Below, in pieces: positions 1 to 6,950 of a stretch of 64,000 nucleotides of DNA; positions within the stretch are counted from its first letter, which is position 1, and each line of letters starts with the position of its first letter. The notes under the pieces were generated by a model that worked only from the letters and a program-made list of their open reading frames with translations, ran no database searches and was not told where the DNA came from. The position numbers and the translations under genes are program-made. The stretch comes from Clostridiaceae bacterium. Lineage in GTDB: Bacteria; Bacillota; Clostridia; Oscillospirales; Acutalibacteraceae. The stretch covers positions 8,406 to 72,405 of the forward strand of contig CAJGCA010000002.1 in NCBI GenBank assembly GCA_904501705.1. The letters run 5' to 3'.

Positions 1-427
1 CGGAGAAAAATTCCTCGTCGGTGAGAGAAATTCCCTCGGTCAGAAGATCCTCACGGTAGCCGTAGTCGAACAGGGCGGTGACGGCCATGGCTTTCTCGCA
101 CTTGTACTCCACCACATACATGCAGAGGCCAGCGCCCTCCATCCAGTAGTTCTCGTACAGCTCCCGGGCGGAGCGGGGCAGCTCGTCAACGTCGTGGAAC
201 CCCCACGGATCAGTGCCGGGGATGTTGATGTCGCCACAGGCATTGCAGTAGTAGAACAGTTCCTCGTTCTTGTAGACTTCGTTCAGGCTCTTGGTGCGGT
301 CGATCATGTATCCTTCGCCCTCCCACATTTCTCCGTAGGTTTTATACATGCCATCCCACCCGTCCTCGTCGTGGAGAATGGGCTGATCCTTCCACTCGCA
401 AAAGACCTCCATGGCGATGTAGTTCAT
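1..427 (-). CDS. hypothetical acidic protein, partial at left edge
   Basis: This reading frame starts at ATG 427 and stays open to the window edge, so at least 142 residues are present and the C-terminus is missing. A GGAGG ribosome binding site lies just upstream. The protein is rich in Asp, Glu, Tyr and Trp and has one CxxC pair (YYCNACG) near residue 60, which could be half of a zinc site. It is the last gene seen of the minus-strand small-gene operon. I do not recognise the family. Confidence 0.7.
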   Translation of the reverse strand, partial: MNYIAMEVFCEWKDQPILHDEDGWDGMYKTYGEMWEGEGYMIDRTKSLNEVYKNEELFYYCNACGDINIPGTDPWGFHDVDELPRSARELYENYWMEGAGLCMYVVEYKCEKAMAVTALFDYGYREDLLTEGISLTDEEFFS

Positions 428-429
428 GT

Positions 430-771
430 TCACGCCTCCTTTTCAATTTTCACTATGTACAGATTGCCGTCGATCTCCACTTCAATATCATCCGACAGCT
501 CAAACTCGCAGTCGATGATAACGTCCCGGCTTCCATCCGGCGAAGTCCACACCACGTCGTCGTAGTAATTCTCTGTGCCGGAACACATATCATAGTTCAT
601 GGTGCTTCCATCGGCAAAGTGCGCGGTGAAGACCCCCTCACAATGGTGCGTGTTTGCGCCAGCTTCTTGCAGTTCTTCGTCCGTCATTTCTTCCAGGCTG
701 TAGATGTGCAGGAGCCGGTTGATGCGGTCAAACTCGCTGGCCTTGATTTTTACGGTATCGGTGTAGGTCAC
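430..771 (-). CDS. hypothetical protein (GTG start)
   Basis: A 113-residue acidic protein of unknown function. I chose the GTG at 771 because its GTGA overlaps the TGA stop of the upstream 48-residue gene and a GGAGG site lies a few bases before it. A longer version beginning at a TTG further upstream would encode an odd poly-Gly N-terminus made from the ribosome binding site itself. The body predicts mixed alpha/beta with a hydrophilic, Asp-rich C-terminal half. No motif is recognised. Confidence 0.65.
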   Translation of the reverse strand: MTYTDTVKIKASEFDRINRLLHIYSLEEMTDEELQEAGANTHHCEGVFTAHFADGSTMNYDMCSGTENYYDDVVWTSPDGSRDVIIDCEFELSDDIEVEIDGNLYIVKIEKEA

Positions 772-914
772 GTTCCCGCCTCCTCCCAAAATTCTACGTT
801 CTTGATATGATCGTCCAGAAACAGGTCAATGTCCTCGACGCTTTCGGGAACACACACATAAAACACCGGCCCGATGGTCGGGTAGACTTTCACGGTCAGG
901 TATTCGCCGCTCAT
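768..914 (-). CDS. small hypothetical protein, 48 aa
   Basis: A short frame starting at ATG 914 behind an AAAGGAGG site. Its stop overlaps the GTG start of the next gene by four bases, which argues that both are translated. The product is 48 residues with a hydrophobic first half (VKVYPTIGPVFYVCV) and an acidic second half. No family is recognised. Confidence 0.6.
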   Translation of the reverse strand: MSGEYLTVKVYPTIGPVFYVCVPESVEDIDLFLDDHIKNVEFWEEAGT

Positions 915-916
915 AT

Positions 917-1117
917 TCACACCTCCTTTGCAGGGAAAAGCCCTTTTTCAGTGACCTCGTGCCATTTTCTTTCTCTGGTGAAATAGTCCATGCCGAGAAC
1001 ATATTTTACGTTCGGACACACTTTGAGGAGTTCTTTGCAGTCCTTGGCGAACACGATGCCAAGCGGCCTTCGGTTTTCGTCGTAGCAGTCATATAGGATG
1101 TCTTGCGGGCTACGCAT
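917..1117 (-). CDS. small hypothetical protein, 66 aa
   Basis: This 66-residue protein starts at ATG 1117, nine bases after an AAAGGAA site. A GTG three codons earlier is possible but would place the site too close. It ends two bases before the ATG of the next gene, as is usual in this operon. It has two cysteines and a basic/aromatic C-terminal half. Function unknown. Confidence 0.6.
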   Translation of the reverse strand: MRSPQDILYDCYDENRRPLGIVFAKDCKELLKVCPNVKYVLGMDYFTRERKWHEVTEKGLFPAKEV

Positions 1118-1132
1118 TTTCAGCACTTCCTT

Positions 1133-1297
1133 TCAGTTCTTGGCAACGGTCTCACAGAGAGCGGGGCAGTAGCGGACACAGTTAGTGTCATCCACCACGC
1201 AACCGTCCTCCCGGAGATAGTATCTGTTCATGGCATTTGCGCCGGTGACGCAGATGCCGTACTTCTCCTTTGCTTCTTTCTTGGTGATCTCTTTCAT
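1133..1297 (-). CDS. small Cys-containing hypothetical protein, 54 aa
   Basis: The start at ATG 1297 is preferred because the upstream in-frame ATG is itself part of the AAAGGAG ribosome binding site. The 54-residue product is basic at the N-terminus (KEITKKEAKEKYG) and carries five cysteines, including CVRYCPALC near the C-terminus. That spacing could bind a metal. Function unknown. Confidence 0.6.
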   Translation of the reverse strand: MKEITKKEAKEKYGICVTGANAMNRYYLREDGCVVDDTNCVRYCPALCETVAKN

Positions 1298-1318
1298 ACA
1301 GATTTCTCCTTTCATTCC

Positions 1319-1483
1319 TCACAGAATTTCTTTGTAGCCGTACCAATTCCCGTCATCCAGACGAACAGAAATTCCCTTGATGTACTCCACGGCTTCGATC
1401 TCAACAATCTGCATAGTTTTTTTGCTATGCTTTACAGTTACCTCGTCGCCGGGGTGAAGTTTCAGCGCGTCGATGTACCTCAT
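1319..1483 (-). CDS. small hypothetical protein, 54 aa
   Basis: Starts at ATG 1483 after a GAAAGGGGAA site. The 54 residues alternate charged and hydrophobic positions (GDEVTVKHSKKTMQIVEIE), which suggests a small beta-barrel or SH3-like fold. That is inference only. Longer in-frame extensions upstream are Arg/His-rich and look like out-of-frame shadow of the preceding gene. Confidence 0.6.
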   Translation of the reverse strand: MRYIDALKLHPGDEVTVKHSKKTMQIVEIEAVEYIKGISVRLDDGNWYGYKEIL

Positions 1484-1497
1484 TGTCAGTTCCCCTT

Positions 1498-1647
1498 TCA
1501 CAGTTCCCGCGCACGATTGACGCAGTAGGCATACACGGCGCAGTAGTCCTCGTTGGTGATGTTCATGTTGTCGGCGGCTTCCTCGATGATGTTTTCCAGC
1601 TCTTCCATCGTAATGGCCGCGTCGATTCTTTCTGCGTAGATGCTCAT
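1498..1647 (-). CDS. small helical hypothetical protein, 49 aa
   Basis: Starts at ATG 1647, whose ATGA overlaps the stop of the upstream gene. The 49-residue product is strongly helical and acidic (MEELENIIEEAADNMN) and ends with an Arg-rich tail. Function unknown. The frame is supported by the coupling and by the charged, amphipathic composition. Confidence 0.6.
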   Translation of the reverse strand: MSIYAERIDAAITMEELENIIEEAADNMNITNEDYCAVYAYCVNRAREL

Positions 1648-1832
1648 GCCTGGGCCTCCTCTTCGTCGAAGTATGCCTTAATGAAGTCACCAAAACCGCA
1701 ATCTTCCAGATCTTCACGGGTCAAAACCGTAAGAAGATCCTCGATGATCTCCGCATCGTCCCAATTGCTGCTTTGGCAGCCACCGATAAAAAGGTCAATA
1801 AGTTTCTCCACTTTCGTTTTGATATTCCTCAT
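1644..1832 (-). CDS. small hypothetical protein, 62 aa
   Basis: A 62-residue acidic protein that overlaps its upstream and downstream neighbours by four bases each (ATGA junctions). This indicates translational coupling in the minus-strand operon. The first 20 residues form an amphipathic helix and the C-terminus is Glu/Asp-rich. No family recognised. Confidence 0.6.
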   Translation of the reverse strand: MRNIKTKVEKLIDLFIGGCQSSNWDDAEIIEDLLTVLTREDLEDCGFGDFIKAYFDEEEAQA

Positions 1833-2068
1833 GCCTGGGCCTCCTTTGCAAAATTGTTTACTTCTTCCCCAAAGTCACAGCCTTTCTCCTCAATCAGCCA
1901 TTGAACAGTTTTCTTTAGTTCTTCAAGCTCAAAGGGCAGAAGAAACCACCGGCATCCCTTGTCTTTATACCAGAAGCGCGGTTTTCCATTTACCAGATCA
2001 TACCGAACAATGCGGCTTTCAAACCGCAAAATATGTCCGGTCTCGAAATTGTATGAGAACATTCCCAT
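1829..2068 (-). CDS. hypothetical protein, 79 aa
   Basis: Starts at ATG 2068 behind GGAGAGGA. An in-frame ATG 63 bases upstream would overlap the preceding gene and lacks a ribosome binding site. The protein has a beta-rich first half with several aromatics and a helical second half ending in Ala. It ends in an ATGA overlap with the next gene. Function unknown. Confidence 0.6.
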   Translation of the reverse strand: MGMFSYNFETGHILRFESRIVRYDLVNGKPRFWYKDKGCRWFLLPFELEELKKTVQWLIEEKGCDFGEEVNNFAKEAQA

Positions 2069-2069
2069 T

Positions 2070-2357
2070 TCAATCCTCTCCTTCCTCGGCGGTGCCGAAT
2101 TTGCCGTCAAAGAGCATATCCGCGACGGCAATGTACAGTTCGTCGATCTTCTGCTCCTGCGTTTTCGTCAGGTTCTTGCTGTGGTATTTAAACCACATCT
2201 TGAAACTGTCCATGGTGTCCATGAAGATGTTTCGCGCTTCGTCGTACAGCTCGCACGTCTCGCGCTCGTCCATGCTCACGTACCGGCTTCCTTCTACGCG
2301 CCGCGCAGAGATTTGAAGCTCGTATTCCTGGCCGTTCACGGTGATTGTTTTGTGCAT
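2070..2357 (-). CDS. hypothetical protein, 95 aa
   Basis: The ATG at 2357 sits seven bases after GGAGG. An ATG two codons earlier is too close to that site, although it overlaps the upstream stop. The product has a short beta N-terminus (ITVNGQEYELQIS) followed by long charged helices and an acidic tail. No known domain is recognised. Confidence 0.6.
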   Translation of the reverse strand: MHKTITVNGQEYELQISARRVEGSRYVSMDERETCELYDEARNIFMDTMDSFKMWFKYHSKNLTKTQEQKIDELYIAVADMLFDGKFGTAEEGED

Positions 2358-2359
2358 CT

Positions 2360-2527
2360 TCATGCCTCCTTGTCGTGGATGACATAGAACACAAGGGCCG
2401 CAGACCGTTCCTCTACCGTTACGGCCACGCCCTGCCGTTCATACTTCCTCAGAAGTTTGTCGCGCTCCTTCTCCGTGCGGCAGATGTACGGATTGCCGCC
2501 GCTCTCATACCGGAAGTGATACCACAT
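2360..2527 (-). CDS. small hypothetical protein, 55 aa
   Basis: Starts at ATG 2527 after an AAAGGAGG site that belongs to one copy of the repeated intercistronic element. The 55-residue product is basic in its first half (TEKERDKLLRKYERQG) and hydrophobic near the end. Its stop overlaps the start region of the next gene. Function unknown. Confidence 0.6.
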   Translation of the reverse strand: MWYHFRYESGGNPYICRTEKERDKLLRKYERQGVAVTVEERSAALVFYVIHDKEA

Positions 2528-2554
2528 ATATCCGCCCCTCCTTTGTGCAGATCG

Positions 2555-2740
2555 TCAGAAGAAAACCAGTTCAGAAAGAACGATCTTCCCCTCGCCCGTT
2601 TCTTCTTCTCCGTCCGTGTCGGCGTACACGGTAAAAGCATCACCGTCGTATTCGCCCAGATCGTCCCGGAAAACCACCGGCCAGTCGCCGTACAGTTCCA
2701 GTCGCTCCCGTAGTTCTTTGATAAGTTCGGAAACCTTCAT
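2555..2740 (-). CDS. small hypothetical protein, 61 aa
   Basis: The ATG at 2740 follows AAAGGAG; the earlier in-frame ATG overlaps that site. The protein opens with an amphipathic helix (KVSELIKELRERLELYG) and continues with an acidic beta-rich part. It lies just downstream of a copy of the conserved minus-strand element at 2757-2797, so it may be the first gene of a promoter-proximal group. Function unknown. Confidence 0.6.
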   Translation of the reverse strand: MKVSELIKELRERLELYGDWPVVFRDDLGEYDGDAFTVYADTDGEEETGEGKIVLSELVFF

Positions 2741-2756
2741 CCGGCCCACTCCTTTC

Positions 2757-2797
2757 AATGAATAATGAATGGCAGCGCCCCAAAAAGTCCGTCAATT
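2757..2797 (-). promoter_or_regulatory. conserved minus-strand element, copy 1
   Basis: One of three copies of a fixed-spacing element, on the minus strand RACGGWCTTTT, then about 13 variable bases, then TTCATTATT. The others are at 7211-7246 and 7320-7354. This copy lies directly upstream of the 2555-2740 gene. The arrangement is promoter-like, but the boxes do not match the sigma-70 consensus well. Confidence 0.5.
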
Positions 2798-3127
2798 TGC
2801 ACAAAGATTGTGCTGATTTTTATGGCACTGGATCACCGTGAACGCCGCATCCTGGACTTCCTCGTAGCAGTCAATGGGCCGGTCTCTGTATTCGTCCACC
2901 ACTTCATCCATGAGAGGTCGAAACTCTTCCACCGTGAGGCCGAACACGGCCTTGAAGTCCTCCGCCGTGGAGTAGTAGTTGACGGTAAATTCCTCCACAT
3001 CCATGCGGTTGAAGATTTCCTGTTGCTCCATGAAAGCGTTGTACAGTTCTTCGGCGGTCAGCTCGATCTCGATTTCGTCACAGCCAAACACGATGTTTTT
3101 GTCGTGTGGTTTTCTGTAGATTTTCAT
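2792..3127 (-). CDS. hypothetical protein, 111 aa
   Basis: Starts at ATG 3127 behind AAAGGAG. The 111-residue product is acidic, with a central region of short helices and several Tyr and Phe. The C-terminus is His/Asn-rich. No recognised domain. It belongs to the minus-strand operon by strand, spacing and codon style. Confidence 0.6.
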   Translation of the reverse strand: MKIYRKPHDKNIVFGCDEIEIELTAEELYNAFMEQQEIFNRMDVEEFTVNYYSTAEDFKAVFGLTVEEFRPLMDEVVDEYRDRPIDCYEEVQDAAFTVIQCHKNQHNLCAN

Positions 3128-3141
3128 GTTGTCAGCTCCTT

Positions 3142-3363
3142 TCAATCGGTGGTGTGATCGCATGAGTCCCGAATGTCTTCAAGGAAAACCGTTTTTGCCT
3201 TTATGCTGTCCACCTTCCATCCGGCTTTGTTCAATCTGCCCCACACATAGCTGTGTGCCTGATCGTAGGAATAGGCGGCGACATATCTTTCCGACGTGTC
3301 ATGCAGCGGCGGCTCCATAAACCGCTCTCTGGTTGCCTCTATCGTGAATTTCCAAACGTACAT
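3142..3363 (-). CDS. hypothetical protein, 73 aa
   Basis: Starts at ATG 3363; the leader carries a copy of the repeated intercistronic element including AAAGGAG. The protein begins with a beta strand (MYVWKFTIEATRERF) and contains a helical stretch with Tyr and Trp. Two cysteines lie near or in the C-terminal half. Function unknown. Confidence 0.6.
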   Translation of the reverse strand: MYVWKFTIEATRERFMEPPLHDTSERYVAAYSYDQAHSYVWGRLNKAGWKVDSIKAKTVFLEDIRDSCDHTTD

Positions 3364-3390
3364 CGCTTTGCCTCTCCTTTGTACAGATTT

Positions 3391-3795
3391 TCAAAACTGG
3401 GCGGTGACTTCCGCCACTTCTTCCTTGATCTTCTCGATGATATCCGCCGTCAGTTCGATCTCGTCATTCCAGCTTTCGTCAATCGTCGCGCACTGAGACA
3501 GCATGGACGCCACGCCCCCGATCACCATGCAGACCATGAACGCCTCCGGATCGTCGAACGGGTTCCAGCGGTGCTCCCCAAAGTTGCCATTCTCATACTC
3601 CCAATATTCCCCGGCCTCGTCCCACCACTCTTTGATGTAGTCTTTCGCCTCGGCCCTGGAATACGTGCAGGTGCCGTCTGCGTTCATGCGCTCGGTCAAG
3701 GTATACGCAAGGTCACAGGAATAAACCGTCTGACCCTCGTAGCTGTCCAGCGCGTCGATGATCGTGTCCCGGCAGTAATCGCTGAAGTTCTCCAT
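3391..3795 (-). CDS. hypothetical acidic protein, 134 aa
   Basis: One of the larger products of the operon, with a leader that matches the repeated intercistronic element. It is acidic and Trp/Tyr-rich in the middle (IKEWWDEAGEYWEYENGN) and ends with an amphipathic helix (IIEKIKEEVAEVTAQF). A hydrophobic stretch with Met and Gly sits near residue 95, too short and mixed for a clear membrane segment. The family is not recognised. Confidence 0.65.
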   Translation of the reverse strand: MENFSDYCRDTIIDALDSYEGQTVYSCDLAYTLTERMNADGTCTYSRAEAKDYIKEWWDEAGEYWEYENGNFGEHRWNPFDDPEAFMVCMVIGGVASMLSQCATIDESWNDEIELTADIIEKIKEEVAEVTAQF

Positions 3796-3823
3796 TATAT
3801 GTGCGTCTCCTTTCTACAGCTCT

Positions 3824-4027
3824 TCACGCCTCGATGTAGTCAAGGCTCGTTTCCTGGTGCATCAGCCAATCCATCAAAAGGATTTCCACGCTGGCTACGT
3901 CCGTCGCGTCCCCAGCCTCATAGGCGAAGTCCCGCGCCTGTTCTTCATCGTCAAAGTAGTGGTCGCTCTCCGCGCCGTCATTGAAAACAACGCGGGCGAT
4001 ATAGTCATACCGTTCCGCAATCGTCAT
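3824..4027 (-). CDS. small paralogous protein A, 67 aa
   Basis: Starts at ATG 4027 after AAAGGTGG. It resembles the product of 4316-4522: both have an RY-x-aromatic start, a strand like ARVVFNDGAESDHYFD, then an EEAR helix and a C-terminal LxxDW segment. The two genes flank a coiled-coil gene and probably arose by duplication. Function unknown, but the shared fold suggests two versions of one small module. Confidence 0.65.
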   Translation of the reverse strand: MTIAERYDYIARVVFNDGAESDHYFDDEEQARDFAYEAGDATDVASVEILLMDWLMHQETSLDYIEA

Positions 4028-4290
4028 ACATCCGCACCACCTTTCTGTAGTTCTTCCAGCCGCGCACAAAGGGCGGCAATCTCGGCGTTTGCCTTTTCTG
4101 TCCAGCCGCGAACAAGCTCCCGGTATGCCTCGTGCGCGGTTGCGTCATACTCGCCGGAAAATCCGTGCTCCATGTGATAGCGGCGCATTTCCGCCTCCCG
4201 GTTGATGCTGGCGTCGATGTTTTCTTCGCGCTTCATGTTGTCCTGGCGTAGTGCCCAAATGCGGCCCTTGATTTTGTCAATCTCTGTCAT
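4024..4290 (-). CDS. coiled-coil hypothetical protein, 88 aa
   Basis: The ATG at 4290 follows AAAGGTGG. Longer in-frame starts read through the end of the upstream gene. The product is almost entirely helical and highly charged (KGRIWALRQDNMKREEN, then AEIAALCARLEEL), consistent with a short coiled coil. It sits between two paralogous small genes and overlaps the downstream one by four bases. Confidence 0.6.
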   Translation of the reverse strand: MTEIDKIKGRIWALRQDNMKREENIDASINREAEMRRYHMEHGFSGEYDATAHEAYRELVRGWTEKANAEIAALCARLEELQKGGADV

Positions 4291-4315
4291 GCCCGCGCCA
4301 CCTTTCTGTAGTTCT

Positions 4316-4522
4316 TCAGTCGAACCATTGGCTGTCAATGCGAACATCATTTCTCCAATACCAGTCGATTAGAAAAAGCTCCCATCCGGCCATCGGGACA
4401 ATGCCGTTGTCGTCCAAATCATCGACATACTCCCGCGCTTCCTCCACGGTATCAAAGGTTTTTTCGCTTTCGGAACCGTTCTCGTAGGTAACGCGAACCA
4501 TAAAGGAATATCGCTCTTTCAT
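4316..4522 (-). CDS. small paralogous protein B, 68 aa
   Basis: A 68-residue acidic protein with an AAAGGAG site just upstream. It is the likely paralogue of the 3824-4027 product, sharing the order RYSF-strand, ESEKTFD, EEAREYVDDLDD and a C-terminal LIDW segment. Function unknown; the duplication itself is the main point. Confidence 0.65.
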   Translation of the reverse strand: MKERYSFMVRVTYENGSESEKTFDTVEEAREYVDDLDDNGIVPMAGWELFLIDWYWRNDVRIDSQWFD

Positions 4523-4533
4523 TTTCTTCTCCT

Positions 4534-4668
4534 TTACTCCCGCACCTTTTTTGCGCCAGTCTTCACGTCATAGAGCAGACGCAGCCCGGTGAATTTGTTT
4601 TCAAACTCGATGATGCCGTTTCCGTGATCCCGGAAGAACGCAAAGCCGCTTTTATAAATGCTATCCAT
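4534..4668 (-). CDS. small hypothetical protein, 44 aa
   Basis: Starts at ATG 4668 with an AAAAGAGG site inside a copy of the intercistronic element. The 44-residue product is aromatic in the first half (YKSGFAFFRDHGNG) and basic at the end. Short, but the leader element and the position in the operon favour a real gene. Confidence 0.5.
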   Translation of the reverse strand: MDSIYKSGFAFFRDHGNGIIEFENKFTGLRLLYDVKTGAKKVRE

Positions 4669-4694
4669 ATTGTCAACCTCTTTTCTGTAGATCT

Positions 4695-5408
4695 TCAGAC
4701 GGCCTCGTACTCGCAGACGGTGACGCACCTGGTGTTGCTGATACGGTACATTACCACGTCCTCGGGCTTGCACCCGGCAGCGTCGGCAATTTCTTTTCGG
4801 ATGCCTTCATCGTGCCGGTCGTGGCAGTAAACCGTCCAGCCGGAAATATCCTCGGGATCGTCCGGCTCCTTTTCTCCCTCGTCAACCATCCACTCCGTTC
4901 CCGTGTTGAAATACTCCGTTTCAAAGTTTTTCAGTGCTTCACGGTTCCACTCGTCCACGGGATAGAAAACGTCGTTCCAATCGCCTTGGCAGCATCCCCG
5001 GATCGTCGTGTGATCGTACTTTTTCCCCAGCACGATAGACGCCACGGCGCACAGAATATCGTCATCGTCGCGCCCGTTTCGACGGCCAAAGCCGTATTCC
5101 TGGATAAGTTCGCACAGCTCTTTTACTTCCTTTGTGCTGTACCGCTCTTTGTGCGCCGGATAGAGCAAGTCCTGGATCGCGGCAGTACGATTTTTATACC
5201 AGTTGTTTTTCCCATACCGTTCAAAATCGTCCAGCACGTCGGCCAGCTCTTCAGCTTCCAGCACGTCATACACGCGCCGAAAATCCGGGTTCCAGTGCTC
5301 TTTATAGTCCCGGTTCCCGGCCACGGTGATATCTTCCGGCCAGCACGAATCGAAAAAGAGCGGGCTTTCCTGATACTCGGGGTTGATTTGTCTTGCATAC
5401 ACTTTCAT
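4695..5408 (-). CDS. hypothetical protein, 237 aa
   Basis: The largest protein of the left operon. It starts at ATG 5408 after GGAGG. It is acidic, with many Tyr and Trp, a helical middle (KEVKELCELIQEYGFG) and a C-terminal third containing CHDRHDEG and several cysteines. Two cysteine/histidine clusters could bind metal, but I see no known catalytic motif. It may be a multi-domain regulator or inhibitor; no function can be assigned. Confidence 0.65.
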   Translation of the reverse strand: MKVYARQINPEYQESPLFFDSCWPEDITVAGNRDYKEHWNPDFRRVYDVLEAEELADVLDDFERYGKNNWYKNRTAAIQDLLYPAHKERYSTKEVKELCELIQEYGFGRRNGRDDDDILCAVASIVLGKKYDHTTIRGCCQGDWNDVFYPVDEWNREALKNFETEYFNTGTEWMVDEGEKEPDDPEDISGWTVYCHDRHDEGIRKEIADAAGCKPEDVVMYRISNTRCVTVCEYEAV

Positions 5409-5432
5409 TTTTTAGCCTCCTTTGTGCAGTTC

Positions 5433-5702
5433 TCAGCGGGACAGGAGGTCGTAAACCTCCCACGTTTCATAGCGCAGCACCCCGCACTCCTCGCCGCACC
5501 ACCGCCGGGTTCCGTCCCACATGGGGCCGCAGTACCCGTCAAATACCGGGCGGTTGTCCAGCTCTTCCCGGTGTACCCATCCACCCCGCGCCCGAGCCTC
5601 GCTCTCGTCCGCAGAGCGGATGGCCGTCAGCTTTTCGGCTTCTTCCACGGTCATTCTCTGCCCGTTGCGCGGGCCGCCCACAAATTCACAGTACATCTTC
5701 AT
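5433..5702 (-). CDS. hypothetical protein with GGPRNG N-terminus, 89 aa
   Basis: Starts at ATG 5702 within a copy of the intercistronic element. The N-terminus CEFVGGPRNGQRM resembles a small beta module (GGPxxG) common in phage hypothetical proteins, followed by a helical, acidic part and a Trp/Cys-rich C-terminal half. Function unknown. Confidence 0.6.
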   Translation of the reverse strand: MKMYCEFVGGPRNGQRMTVEEAEKLTAIRSADESEARARGGWVHREELDNRPVFDGYCGPMWDGTRRWCGEECGVLRYETWEVYDLLSR

Positions 5703-5804
5703 TTTTTGTTCCTCTTTTCTGTAGATTTTAATACGGCCTGTCTCGTCAGTACCGGGCGGCCATTCCCGGCAGACGCGCCGCCTCCCTCGGCGCGTTTCGA
5801 CTTT

Positions 5805-6134
5805 TTATGCCTGTTTGATAAACTCGGCCAGCAGTTCACGCATGGCCGCCTTGCGTTCCTCATAGGGCGCTTTCCACATCATTTCATCGTTGATCTTTCT
5901 CGCCCTGGCTTCAAATTCGCAGATGTTGTTTGCAGTTCTCCCCACCATGCCCCGGTAGCCGGTGCAGATCGTCAGGCCGTCCACGATGTAAACATCAAAG
6001 TTCCAGCCGTAGACGCCGCAGGTGTACGCAACCGGCTTCTCAAAGGTCAAAAGATTTTGCAGATCGCAATACCCGGCGGACACCACGCGCCCGCCCTGCT
6101 CCCGGATTGCCTTTGCCGTAGTTTTGAATTTCAT
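5805..6134 (-). CDS. hypothetical protein, 109 aa
   Basis: Starts at ATG 6134 after CGGAGG. The first 80 residues alternate beta strands with Gly and aromatics (AGYCDLQNLL, YGWNFDVYIVDG). The last 40 form charged helices ending in LLAEFIKQA. It has three cysteines. No family recognised. Confidence 0.6.
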   Translation of the reverse strand: MKFKTTAKAIREQGGRVVSAGYCDLQNLLTFEKPVAYTCGVYGWNFDVYIVDGLTICTGYRGMVGRTANNICEFEARARKINDEMMWKAPYEERKAAMRELLAEFIKQA

Positions 6135-6168
6135 TTGTAAAACCTCCGTTTCTTTTTTGTGTGGATTT

Positions 6169-6321
6169 TTATATTTTGAATATGTGCGTTGGCTTTGCTT
6201 TGTTCTCAGTTACGGCGACGAAAACGCCCCGCGCCTGGACAATTTGCGCCGCATACGCTCGAGCCTCGTCCAGCGTGGCGAAAATGTGGCCGCGTTTTGT
6301 GTCGTGTACTTTGAAACTCAT
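6169..6321 (-). CDS. small hypothetical protein, 50 aa
   Basis: A frame from ATG 6321 with GGAGG nine bases upstream. The product has a strand-helix-strand pattern (FKVHDTKRGHIFATLDEARAY, then GVFVAVTEN) like the small DUF-type folds common in phage early regions. Ends in TAA just before the next element copy. Confidence 0.55.
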   Translation of the reverse strand: MSFKVHDTKRGHIFATLDEARAYAAQIVQARGVFVAVTENKAKPTHIFKI

Positions 6322-6335
6322 GTTTTACCCTCCAA

Positions 6336-6470
6336 TCACGCAAGCTGGAGAATATTTTCCCCATAGATTCCATAGAGCGTCCGGGCCGCGCTTTTCCGCG
6401 TCCGCCCCCACTCCGCTCGAGTGAATTTTTCGCCGTTTTTCAGAATAATCGTGAAAACATGAACTCGCAT
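6336..6470 (-). CDS. small basic hypothetical protein, 44 aa
   Basis: Starts at ATG 6470 inside an intercistronic element copy (AAAAGAGG). The 44-residue protein is basic, with a beta-like start (RVHVFTIILKNG) and an Arg-rich helix. The pattern resembles the upstream 50-residue protein in being strand then helix, but the sequences are not clearly related. Confidence 0.5.
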   Translation of the reverse strand: MRVHVFTIILKNGEKFTRAEWGRTRKSAARTLYGIYGENILQLA

Positions 6471-6526
6471 AGAATTGTTGACCTCTTTTCTACAGATTTT
6501 TATGGTTGAAAGTTCGCGCAAAAAAA

Positions 6527-6545
6527 CCGGGGCATTTTGCCCCGG
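6527..6545 (-). terminator. rho-independent terminator
   Basis: A GC hairpin (CCGGGGC/GCCCCGG around a TTTT loop) followed on the minus strand by seven T residues. It separates the upstream pair of genes (6649-7136) from the longer small-gene operon and would reduce read-through into it. Confidence 0.75.
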
Positions 6546-6648
6546 CCCTTTTGTCCGAATTTTCTTTTTTCGCTTGTCCTGGATCGTTGCGCGGGGTGTC
6601 GGCGTGTTCCAGCCGTAGCCGGTGAGCGCACCCCGCGCCCGTTTTCCG

Positions 6649-6936
6649 TCAAGCCATAGACCGCGCCGCCATTACCAGCCGGGTCAAACTGTCGTCATGT
6701 TCAACCGGCAGCGCGTCCCATTCCTTTTTCCCAATTTCACAAAACGCTTTGACGTGGCGGCCTGTCGTGGCGCTCCAGCCGCTCCAAAGGCGGTGCAACG
6801 TCCCGTCGGGATCGCGGCGAATTACATTTGTATCATAGCTTTTCAAGACCTCCGCGCCGTCGCCGTAGCGGAAAACTTTTGCTTTCCCGTAAAAGCTCTT
6901 TCGCCCGTCGCGCGGGGAAAGTTCGTAAATGCACAT
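6649..6936 (-). CDS. hypothetical protein, 95 aa
   Basis: The ATG at 6936 follows AAAGGAG; the in-frame ATG six codons earlier overlaps that site. The product is basic, with a strand-rich first half (SFYGKAKVFRYGDGAEVLKS) and a C-terminal helix. It is the last gene before the terminator at 6527-6545. Function unknown. Confidence 0.65.
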   Translation of the reverse strand: MCIYELSPRDGRKSFYGKAKVFRYGDGAEVLKSYDTNVIRRDPDGTLHRLWSGWSATTGRHVKAFCEIGKKEWDALPVEHDDSLTRLVMAARSMA

Positions 6937-6950
6937 TTTCTTTTCTCCTT

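Larger units (their letters stand above)
2540..6503 (-). repeat. intercistronic 18-bp element, ten dispersed copies
   Basis: Ten spacers in the minus-strand operon share the pattern stop codon (TGA or TAA) - AAATCTGYASAAARGAGG, read on the minus strand, ending in the ribosome binding site. Copies lie near 2540-2556, 3376-3393, 3809-3826, 4040-4056, 4301-4318, 4681-4697, 5419-5435, 5712-5730, 6148-6170 and 6483-6503. Conservation extends upstream of the Shine-Dalgarno bases, so it is more than a ribosome binding site. Role unknown: leader control, RNA processing or gene-cassette joins are possible. Confidence 0.75.

Noticed and set aside
1483..2316. 277-residue plus-strand frame over the small-gene operon
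   Set aside because: Ser/Phe/Leu-rich antisense shadow without a ribosome binding site; it spans several real minus-strand genes joined by ATGA overlaps.
4812..6140. 442-residue plus-strand frame
   Set aside because: Antisense shadow of four minus-strand genes and their conserved spacers; no start signals.
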